From Bacteroidaceae bacterium (GTDB taxonomy: Bacteria > Bacteroidota > Bacteroidia > Bacteroidales > Bacteroidaceae): a stretch of DNA of 64,000 nucleotides. Location of the stretch: contig JAGCDQ010000034.1 of the NCBI GenBank assembly GCA_017651245.1, positions 40,715-104,714 on the forward strand. The letters are read 5' to 3'. Both the position numbers and the translations under genes were made by a program. The notes beneath the pieces were generated by a model, which was not told the origin of the DNA, searched no databases, and worked only from the letters and a program-made list of their open reading frames with translations. Positions 51,736 to 59,289 of the stretch are shown in pieces. Each line of letters opens with the position of its first letter. Within the stretch, counting starts at the first letter, position 1.

Positions 51736-54700
51736 ATGAAACACATTAAACTTGTATTTCTTCTTACCATGCTCATGAGTATGGTAGGGAAAACGTCCTT
51801 AGCTCACGACATTGAGGTGGCGAATGATGATGGTGTTACCATTTATTATAAATGGATAAATAACAATACGGAATTAGCAGTTAGTTTTCGAGGGACGTAT
51901 GTCAGGAGTTATTCAAATGAATATACAGGCAAAATAGTAATTCCAGAAATAGTCACATACGAAGGGGCATCATATAAAGTGACGAGTATTGGTAACTCTG
52001 CTTTCAATGATTGCGGCGGACTTGTCTCATTGGAGATTCCCAACAGTGTAAATAGTATTGGCGATGGTGCTTTCTATGGCTGCAGTAGCCTAACTTCAAT
52101 CGAGATTCCGAATGGTGTGACTACTATTGGTAGCGATGCCTTCAACAACTGTAGTGGTCTGACTTCATTAATCATTCCATTGAGTGTGACAAGTATTGGT
52201 AACTATGCGTTCTGTCGTTGTAACAGCATAGTTTCGATAACCATTCCATCGAGCGTGAATAGCATCGGTAGTAGTGTTTTCTCTGGCTGTAGTGGCCTAA
52301 CTTCAATCGAGATTCCAAATGGCGTAACAAATATTGGTGATGGTGCTTTCTCTGGATGCAGTGGTCTGACCTCAATCGAGATTCCGAATAGCGTAACAAA
52401 TATTGGTGCTGGTGCTTTCTCTGGATGCAGTGGTCTTACCTCAATTGAGATACCAAATAGTGTGACAAATATTGGTGGGGCTGCTTTCTATGGCTGCAGT
52501 GGTATGACTTCAATAGAAATCCCAAACAGTGTGGTGAGTCTCGGTAGTGAAACTTTTCGTTTTTGTAGTGGTCTTACCTCAATAATCATTCCTAAGAAAG
52601 TGACAAGTATTGGGGATTATACTTTTGAGGATTGTAGTAGTCTTGTCTCAATAATCATTTCATAAAATGTGACGAGAATTGGCGATCATGCTTTCTCTGG
52701 ATGCAGCGGTCTTATCTCAATAATCATTCCTGAGAGAGTGACAAGCATTGGCGACTATGCTTTCAACGGTTGTAGTAGTCTTACTTCAATAGAGATTTCC
52801 AAAAATGTGAAAAGCATAGGCAGTTGTGCTTTCCAAGTTTGCGGTGGTCTTACCTCAATCAATATCCCCAATAGTGTGACGAGTATCGGTAGCTTTGCTT
52901 TCAGTGGCTGCAAAGGTCTTACCTCAATAATCATTCCTTCGAGTGTGACAAGCATTGGCGGTTGCGCTTTCAATGCTTGCAGCGGTCTTACTTCAATTGT
53001 TGTGGATGATGGGAATCCCGTATATGACTCTCGTGACAACTGTAATGCTATTATAGAATCATTGTCAAATACATTAATTATGGGTTTTGTGAATACTGTA
53101 ATTCCCAGCAGTGTGACTAGTATTGGTAATTCTGCATTCGCCAATTTAAGAGATTTGACCAATATTGAAATTCCTAATAGTGTGACAAGGATTGGCGAAC
53201 GTGCTTTCGAGCATTGCAGTGGTTTGACTTCAATAGAAATTCCTAATGGTGTGACAAACATTGGTTTTTGGGCTTTCCATGTATGCGGCAGTCTGACAAA
53301 TGTTGCAATTAATAGTAATGACATAATGTCAAAGACGTATACGTCGTCCTCAAACCTGAATACAATCTTTGGTAATCAGGTGAAGGAATTTGTCATTGGT
53401 AGTGAAGTGACTTCTGTCGGCAACTATGCTTTCTATAACGGTTCTAATCTGAACGGTGTGACGTTAGGTAGCGGGGTTACTTCTATTGGAGCTAATGCTT
53501 TCGATGGCTGTACAGCATTGGCCGATTTAACAAGTTGGGCAACTATTCCACCTGTGTGCGAAGGCGGTGCGCTGACGGGTATAAGCAAGGCGAATAGTAC
53601 TCTGACGATACCAAATGGCTCTCTTGCCAAATATCAGGAGGCTGACCAATGGAAAGACTTTACCAGAATGGTAGAGGTAAACAATAGTGTCAACATGCTA
53701 ATATTGCCCGATCTCTCAGCGTATGTGGCAAAGCAGGCTTTGTTAAATGTTGGTATGGCGAATGATGATGCCATCACTGGAATGCAGTTTAAATTGACGG
53801 TTCCGACAGGTGTTACGGTGGCTGAAGACAATAAAGGGAAGCTAATGCTCTCAAAAACAGAGAGGGATGAAGACCATACTTTGGATGGAAGCAAGAATGA
53901 TGACGGCACTTATACTATCGCTCTCAAAAACAGAGAGGGATGAAGACCATACTTTGGATGGAAGCAAGAATGATGACGGCACTTATACTATCTTGTTGTT
54001 CTCTAATGGCTCCGATGCGATAACAGGAAATTCTGGGGACATAATTGGCATAACCTTGGATGTGAGCAATACCTTGGCTGAAGGAGATTACGAAATCAAA
54101 CTCTCAGACATCGTTCTTTCCACTACCAATGCAAAGAAAATCAACTTGGAAGATATTACAAGCGTTTTGTCAGTTAGCGTGATGAACGGAGATGTAAACA
54201 ATGACGGAGACGTTGATGTCGTGGACGTTACTGCTGTGGCAAATTATATTCTTGGCCAACAACCGACATCCTTCATGGTCAAGGCTGCAGATGCGGATTA
54301 TGACGGCGTGATAGATGTGAATGATATAGTAAGCATAGCCAACATTATTCTTTATGGCAATACGACTGGTGCAAGCAATGTTAAAAGAAAAGCAAAGTCC
54401 TCCACTATCATGGAAGCCAACAACGATGGTATCTTTGTAAATAACCTGACAATGCAAAAGGGGGAAACAAGCACATTGGATTTTGAGTTGGTAAATATGG
54501 ATCATGCATATAGTGGTGTCCAGTTTGAAATACAGTTACCCGAAGGCTTGAGTTTTGCTTTGAATAACAAGGGCAAGGTGAAAGTAACTAAAGGCGACCG
54601 ATTAGAGGATGAGGAATTTACGTTGTCAGTGGCTCCGCAAGGAGAAAACCGTTATAAGGTTCTTGGATACTACTCTGATGCAAGCAGTATTCCAGAGCAT

Positions 54701-55006
54701 GGTGGCGTGTTGTTCTCTTTGTCTTTGGTGGCAGACGAGAATGCTCCAAGTGGGGATGCCCGTTGCAATGTGACGGATGTCGTTCTGTCTACTCCTGATG
54801 CTCAGAAGATCAAACCGGCAAACAAGACATTTACCGTTACTATTGCCGATCCCTCTGGCATCAACGCCATAACGATGGATGATGGTACGGAGATGGAGAT
54901 AAAGGAGACTTATGACATCGATGGTAAGAAGACTACGGGACTGCAGCGAGGAATGAACATAGTGAAGCTGAAGAACGGAACGCTATTTAAGGTCGTTGTG
55001 AAATAG
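51736..55006 (+). pseudogene. BspA-like leucine-rich repeat surface protein gene, broken by a stop and a frameshift
   Basis: The intact ancestor would be ~1,065 residues: signal peptide (ending TSLAHD), then about 20 BspA/TpLRR repeats of ~23 residues (pattern SVTSIGxxAFxGCSGLTSIxIP), a cohesin/dockerin-like region with two DxNxDGxxDxxD calcium loops (NNDGDVDVVDV; DADYDGVIDVNDI near 54190-54330), and a T9SS-type tail (YDIDGKKTTGLQRGMNIVKL). Two lesions interrupt it: an in-frame TAA at 52663-52665 inside a repeat (the frame continues unchanged after it) and an exact 73-bp tandem duplication at 53847-53992, which shifts the frame (73 is not a multiple of 3). The pieces are 51736-52665, 52669-53943 and 53867-55006. 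BspA proteins bind host matrix and other bacteria. The gene may be dead, phase-variable, or miscalled if the duplication is an assembly error. Confidence 0.85.
53847..53992 (+). repeat. Exact 73-bp tandem duplication
   Basis: Copies at 53847-53919 and 53920-53992 are identical by eye, starting GCTCTCAAAAACAGAGAGGG and ending CTTATACTATC. Removing one copy joins the two flanking BspA-like frames without loss. Confidence 0.95.
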
Positions 55007-55029
55007 TCACAGCTGGAAATGTGGTTAGT

Positions 55030-55074
55030 CTAAGAGCCGCGGCAAGGACGTATGAGTCCTTCCGTGGCTCTTAG
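55030..55074 (+). terminator. Terminator after BspA-like gene
   Basis: Long hairpin: CTAAGAGCC / GGCTCTTAG outer arms, CGG/CCG, and AAGGAC/GTCCTT inner arms with loop GTATGA, followed by a T-rich stretch. Confidence 0.8.
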
Positions 55075-55154
55075 TTATGCTTATTTCTTACATGAGATTT
55101 TTCTGTGAATTTGTTGTTTTGTTGCAATATGTCGCATAAAATTCCTTCACTAAA

Positions 55155-55186
55155 TTTGTGAATATTGAAAGGAATGTTTATCTTTG
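55155..55186 (+). promoter_or_regulatory. Promoter of higBA
   Basis: TTTG at 55155-55158 and TATCTTTG at 55179-55186, 20 bases apart. The toxin start at 55204 is only ~11 bases past the expected transcription start. Confidence 0.7.
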
Positions 55187-55203
55187 CACACAAAAGAGAT
55201 GGC

Positions 55204-55509
55204 ATGGTTGTTGAATACGAGAAAGAGTATTTGGAAGAGCTCTACGAGAATGGTCGTTGTAAGAATAAGAAATGTCGTTTTCAAAAGGCTGTTGTCAGTA
55301 AATACCAGAAACGTATTGATACGTTGATGGCTGCAACTCGTATTGAGGATTTGTTCGTCTTTAACTCATTGAACTTTGAGGCACTGGATAATGGCTATTA
55401 TTCGATTCGAATATATTATCATTATAGACTTGAATTTAAACTGAGACAAGAAGGGACTGAAAGAGTTCTGACTATATGCACGATTACAGATATTACAAAC
55501 CACTATTAA
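55204..55509 (+). CDS. higB: HigB-type toxin (RelE/ParE superfamily)
   Basis: The start is set at 55204 (MVVEYEKEYL) because the earlier in-frame ATG at 55165 lies upstream of the promoter's -7 box. The 101-residue protein shows the plasmid maintenance system killer (HigB) pattern: FQKAVVSKYQKRIDTLMAATRIEDLF, LNFEALDNGYYSIRI and YHYRLEFKL. HigB toxins are ribosome-dependent mRNA endonucleases. It precedes its antitoxin by 15 bases, the usual toxin-first order of higBA. Confidence 0.88.
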   Translation: MVVEYEKEYLEELYENGRCKNKKCRFQKAVVSKYQKRIDTLMAATRIEDLFVFNSLNFEALDNGYYSIRIYYHYRLEFKLRQEGTERVLTICTITDITNHY

Positions 55510-55524
55510 TAAGATAATATAGAT

Positions 55525-55824
55525 ATGAATAGAATACCAACTCATCCTGGTGATGTCCTGAAAGAAGAACTGGAAACAAGGGGAATTTCGCAGAAGAAGT
55601 TCTCAGAAGTGCTTTGCGTGCCGTATACACAACTCAATGAGATCTTGAATGGCAAGCGTCCTGTTACTACAGACTTTGCACTGATGGTTGAGGCTGCATT
55701 GGGAATAAATCCCGAACTGCTGGTCAATATGCAGGCTCGATATAATATGTCTATATCCAGGCAAAAGAAGAACTTGGTGGCAAGGTTGGTGGATATAAAA
55801 AGGGCGTGTGCAGCATTGTTTTAA
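55525..55824 (+). CDS. higA: HigA-type antitoxin (XRE helix-turn-helix)
   Basis: 99 residues beginning IPTHPGDVLKEELETRGISQKKF, the HigA/VapI signature, with an XRE-type helix-turn-helix (VLCVPYTQLNEILNGKRPVT) and a C-terminal helix (ISRQKKNLVARLVD). It should neutralise HigB and repress the shared promoter. It lies 15 bases after higB. Confidence 0.92.
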   Translation: MNRIPTHPGDVLKEELETRGISQKKFSEVLCVPYTQLNEILNGKRPVTTDFALMVEAALGINPELLVNMQARYNMSISRQKKNLVARLVDIKRACAALF

Positions 55825-55870
55825 TTGTTTTTTATCTCGTTTAATCCCGACAAATTAGAAGTATAGTAAT

Positions 55871-56290
55871 ATGAAACACAAGAAACTTTTTCTACGTATC
55901 TTCGCTGGAATAGTGGTGATACTGTTTATAATGGTGATATACAACTGTGTTGTAAGGACTGATGACGATCCTCAGAAACTGGAGAAGCTGGAGGAGGAGA
56001 AGGCTCGCGAGGCAATGTATGCCGATACGTTCGATGTGGTAGGCGACTACCTGTTCCCTAATCAGAAGGTTTCCAACGAGGATATGGCATTGGAAAGTGA
56101 CAAGGACAAGAAGGACGAAAAGGCCTCTGACGATACAAAGAAGAAACTGGAGAAGAGCATTGTGGATGACGATGATGAAATAATAGAGTCGGCTGACATC
56201 TCATCCGACCCTACTCCTGCACCACCAGCTCCGCCCGCACCGCAGGTGGAGAAGATGGATAAACCTACCGTAACCTCGGTAGAGAATTAG
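55871..56290 (+). CDS. Single-pass membrane protein with acidic, Pro/Ala-rich tail
   Basis: 139 residues: basic start (MKHKKLFLRIF), one membrane helix (AGIVVILFIMVIYNCVV), then a highly charged Lys/Glu/Asp region and a PTPAPPAPPAPQVE stretch. No conserved domain is recognised; the layout is that of an inner-membrane anchored linker protein. Its stop codon directly abuts the stop of the convergent patatin gene (no bases between). Confidence 0.65.
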   Translation: MKHKKLFLRIFAGIVVILFIMVIYNCVVRTDDDPQKLEKLEEEKAREAMYADTFDVVGDYLFPNQKVSNEDMALESDKDKKDEKASDDTKKKLEKSIVDDDDEIIESADISSDPTPAPPAPPAPQVEKMDKPTVTSVEN

Positions 56291-57304
56291 TTATCTCAAT
56301 TTATTGCGCAAGGCTTCCAAGGCTTTGCGCTCTTTTTTTGCTGCTGCGTAGCCACGTAATATCATCTCTGCTATGGCTTCTTGCTTGAAACTGGCAGCGC
56401 CATAGCCTTTCAGGTCGGGGTTGATGTACACGTCGGCATGCTGTCTGTTCTCCTGATATTTCTCCAAGTCAGGGCGTTCTATCGCCCAACCTACCATTCC
56501 CCTTATGCCGAGGGGGTTCTTGCGGTCGGATTTGTCGTCCTCGTGTTTGTTTTGTGTCAGGTCGATGGCGATGACGATGTCGGCACCCATCTCCTTGACA
56601 ATATCCACTGGAAGGTTGTTTAGCATGCCGCCGTCGAGCAGTTCCAGCGAGTCGATGGTCACGGCTTTGAACACTCCTGGGATGGACATGCTCGAGCGCA
56701 TGGCAGTGGATAGCTTGCCGCACTTGAATACAACCTCCTCCTTTTTCTCCATGTTGGCGGCTACACAACGGAAGGGGATGGGCAGTTTGTCGAAGTTCAT
56801 GGAGTCCTTATACTGTCCCAGCATGGAGTCGAGCAGTGCAATCACGTTGTCGCCTCGAATGATACCCTTTGATTCATCAGCCTTCCTTGTGCCTTTGCGG
56901 TGTACGGGAAAGCCGAAGACATAGCCTACTCCGTCCTCGTCCTTGCCGTAGACTCTGTGACGCAGGCTGTCGTGACGGTCGGTGAGCAACGATGACCATT
57001 CCTGTGAATGGAACATATCCTGGATGTCCTTGGCGCGATAGCCGCAGGCATACAGACCTCCGACGATGCTGCCGATACTCGTGCCGGCGATATAGTCAAT
57101 GGGTATGCCTACCTCTTCTATTATCTCCAATGCTCCTGCATGGGCGGCACCCTTGGCGCCACCGCCTCCCAGTACGAGCCCAACCTTGGGGCGCTGCTTG
57201 TTGTTCTGTGCAAAAGCGATGCCTATTCCGATCCTCCCAGATGAGGACAGGAGGAATAGTAGTGTTCCGATAATTATTGCCCTGTTTATAATATAACCTC
57301 TCAT
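56291..57304 (-). CDS. Patatin-like phospholipase, exported
   Basis: Start taken at 57304 (MRGYIINRAI), giving a signal peptide that ends AFAQN; a longer frame to 57346 runs into a repeat. The patatin fold is complete: VGLVLGGGGAKGAAHAGAL (oxyanion Gly loop), nucleophile GTSIGSIVGG, and the catalytic Asp in LLDGGMLNNLPVD. Members hydrolyse membrane lipids; the RssA-like/PlpD-like group is meant, but there is no C-terminal barrel here (337 residues), so it is probably periplasmic. PafA lies upstream on the same strand, 80 bases away across a GC-rich repeat. Confidence 0.9.
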   Translation of the reverse strand: MRGYIINRAIIIGTLLFLLSSSGRIGIGIAFAQNNKQRPKVGLVLGGGGAKGAAHAGALEIIEEVGIPIDYIAGTSIGSIVGGLYACGYRAKDIQDMFHSQEWSSLLTDRHDSLRHRVYGKDEDGVGYVFGFPVHRKGTRKADESKGIIRGDNVIALLDSMLGQYKDSMNFDKLPIPFRCVAANMEKKEEVVFKCGKLSTAMRSSMSIPGVFKAVTIDSLELLDGGMLNNLPVDIVKEMGADIVIAIDLTQNKHEDDKSDRKNPLGIRGMVGWAIERPDLEKYQENRQHADVYINPDLKGYGAASFKQEAIAEMILRGYAAAKKERKALEALRNKLR

Positions 57305-57340
57305 TTTCTGATTACTCTGATAATTCTGATTATTTTTGAA

Positions 57341-57380
57341 CCCCAACTTCCCTCCCTTTGGGAGGGGCAGGGGGGTAGGC
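57341..57380. repeat. GC-rich palindromic intergenic repeat
   Basis: CCTCCC-TTT-GGGAGG at 57351-57365 inside a stretch of C runs on the left and G runs on the right (CCCCAACTTCCC...GGGGCAGGGGGG). It differs sharply in composition from its surroundings. Confidence 0.6.
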
Positions 57381-57384
57381 TTTC

Positions 57385-58875
57385 TTATTCTACAATGTCC
57401 TCAATTGCGTTGCCTATGCAAGAGCTTGGCATCTCTGTATGCAGCAATTCGCACACCGTTGGTGCTATGTCTATCATGTATGTTGGCCTCGATGTGCTGC
57501 CATGCTTTACATGCCAGCCAAAGAATACGGCAGGGATGTGCGAGTCGTAGGGATTCCAGTTGCCGTGGGTCGTGCCCTTGTAGGTGGGTGAGTCCTCTGT
57601 GTCTGTGTATTGTGAGCGTGCTATGGCATAGATGTCGCCCGAACGGCCGTAGTGGTATCCGTTGCAGATGCGCTCGCGAATGGTCTTTGGCAGTGGTGCC
57701 GTGGCTGCCTGCTCGAAGTCGATGACCTGCAGGAAACGTCTGTCTTTCTTCAGCCATGCTATTGCTTCCTGCTTCACCTTTTGTGGATCAAGGCCTGCCT
57801 TCTCGATATTCTCGTAGTTGAGGTAGTAGCGCAGGCTGTGCGAGCCAAGAATGAGGTCACCTGCTCCAGGATGTTTCTCGCTGAGGTGTTGGTTCAGAGT
57901 CTTTACGTGTTTCCATGACTCCAGTCCTCCACCTGGTATCTTATGCTCATTCAGGTAGTTGTAGTTGTGGGCAGCTCCGTGGTCGGCGGTGAGGAACAGT
58001 AGGTAGTTGCCCTTGCCCACTTGGTCGTCGAGTTTCTTCAGGAACTTGGCGATGTCACGGTCGAGCTGCAGGTAAACGGATTTGTTTTCTGGTCCGCGGG
58101 TGCCTACCCTGTGGCCAATGATATCGGTAGACGATACGCTGACAGCGAGCATGTCGGTCTCGCCACGCTGTCCCAGGTGCTCGTTGTCGAGCACTGCCTC
58201 AGCCATCTTAAATGTCATAGTGACGCCCTGGTCGGTGTCCCTGATGTCGAAATTGGGTGCGGTGTGGTTCTCCTTGTTGAACTCCTCCACCCATTTTGGC
58301 AGTTTGTCCATGTAGTAGGTGCTGGTAATATAGTGACCCACGGTGGTGTCCCACCAGTAGGCTGCGTCGGCAGAATGACCTGCAGGCAGGATGGCGGCAC
58401 GGTCCTTCAGTGCCACTCCTATGACCTTTGACTTCCAGTTGGTGGCTATTTTCAGTTCGTCACCGATGGTTGTTGCTATCATATTGCGTGGTGACATCTG
58501 TCCTTTCTTGCTGTTGGAACCCACGCTCCTTACGGTGCTGTCACCGCAGCAGTACACGGCTTTGCCGTCGATGAAGAAGTCGTTGCCGCAGATACCGTGC
58601 AGGGCAGGGGTGCTACCTGTATACACGCTGGTGTGTCCGATGGCGGTGATGGTGGGGATATATGGTATCATCGTGTTCTCGCACGAGAACCCTTCAGCAA
58701 GTAGTCGCTTCAGTCCTCCCTCTTCGTAGTCGGAGTAATAGTAATAGAGATAGTCCCATCTCATCTGGTCTACCATTAGTCCTACTACCAGTTTTGGTCT
58801 GTCTACCTTTGTTCCTGCTTGAATACTGCCTGCATACACGCAGAGCATGGCGATAATAATTAAGAGTCTTCTCAT
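57385..58875 (-). CDS. pafA: PafA-type alkaline phosphatase
   Basis: Secreted/periplasmic phosphate monoesterase of the alkaline phosphatase superfamily, common in Bacteroidetes and not dependent on calcium or phosphate starvation in characterised species. Start at 58875 (MRRLLIIIAM; signal ends SIQAGT). Residues matching PafA: metal ligand Asp36 in VVGLMVDQMRWDYL, nucleophile Thr77 in IPTITAIGHTS, Asn in HGICGNDFF, and the Lys/Arg pair in ALKDRAAIL; later FLTADHGAAHN supplies further metal ligands. 496 residues, intact. Confidence 0.92.
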   Translation of the reverse strand: MRRLLIIIAMLCVYAGSIQAGTKVDRPKLVVGLMVDQMRWDYLYYYYSDYEEGGLKRLLAEGFSCENTMIPYIPTITAIGHTSVYTGSTPALHGICGNDFFIDGKAVYCCGDSTVRSVGSNSKKGQMSPRNMIATTIGDELKIATNWKSKVIGVALKDRAAILPAGHSADAAYWWDTTVGHYITSTYYMDKLPKWVEEFNKENHTAPNFDIRDTDQGVTMTFKMAEAVLDNEHLGQRGETDMLAVSVSSTDIIGHRVGTRGPENKSVYLQLDRDIAKFLKKLDDQVGKGNYLLFLTADHGAAHNYNYLNEHKIPGGGLESWKHVKTLNQHLSEKHPGAGDLILGSHSLRYYLNYENIEKAGLDPQKVKQEAIAWLKKDRRFLQVIDFEQAATAPLPKTIRERICNGYHYGRSGDIYAIARSQYTDTEDSPTYKGTTHGNWNPYDSHIPAVFFGWHVKHGSTSRPTYMIDIAPTVCELLHTEMPSSCIGNAIEDIVE

Positions 58876-58905
58876 GATATTGTAAATATTTAAGCCACAA
58901 CTTTG

Positions 58906-58913
58906 CAAATTTA
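58906..58913 (-). promoter_or_regulatory. -7 box of pafA
   Basis: CAAATTTA on the + strand reads TAAATTTG on the - strand, 31 bases before the start codon. It rules out the earlier TTG start of the longer frame. Confidence 0.55.
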
Positions 58914-59147
58914 ATCGTTTATTTTAAAACGACCAATTTTTGCTGGCAATTCTTTGTGTTTCTTTGGTTTTATTTCTACTTTTGTGCAGTTGAAATATAT
59001 TTTAAACCTAACTTCCACCTACATCAGGCGATTGTCTCATGAACCACGGCCTTGAAATCCCGTATCGTCATGAGGGTGAATGGAACAAGAAAAACGACAG
59101 GTCGAGTGGGGTGTTGAACCTTAAAAGTGAAAAAAGATAGGAGAAAG

Positions 59148-59180
59148 TTTGGTGTAATGCGATAAAATTTCTTATCTTTG
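59148..59180 (+). promoter_or_regulatory. Promoter of putative small RNA
   Basis: TTTG at 59148-59151 and TATCTTTG at 59173-59180, 21 bases apart, with no gene downstream on this strand. Confidence 0.7.
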
Positions 59181-59186
59181 CACTAT

Positions 59187-59289
59187 AAGAAAGTAACGCT
59201 AACAAACTATTACCATATAACGTTTATTCATGGTATTAGTTTTTAAGGTAGGGGTGCTTGAGTCGTGAGATTCGAGCACTTCGTTTTTT
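59187..59289 (+). ncRNA. Putative ~100-nt small RNA
   Basis: A well-formed promoter is followed ~100 bases later by a terminator (GTGCTTGA / TCGAGCAC arms at 59254-59279, then CGTTTTTT). The only frame inside is a 12-codon one from the ATG at 59230 (MVLVFKVGVLES), which overlaps the terminator. The 3' end reaches the stop codon of the convergent transposase gene, so it could also act in cis on that mRNA. The remaining intergenic stretch 58914-59147 shows nothing recognisable. Confidence 0.55.

Noticed and set aside
51980-53330. Regular ~69-base repeats suggesting a CRISPR-like or satellite array
   Set aside because: They are diverged coding repeats of a BspA leucine-rich domain (23 residues each) in one frame; there are no identical repeats with unique spacers.
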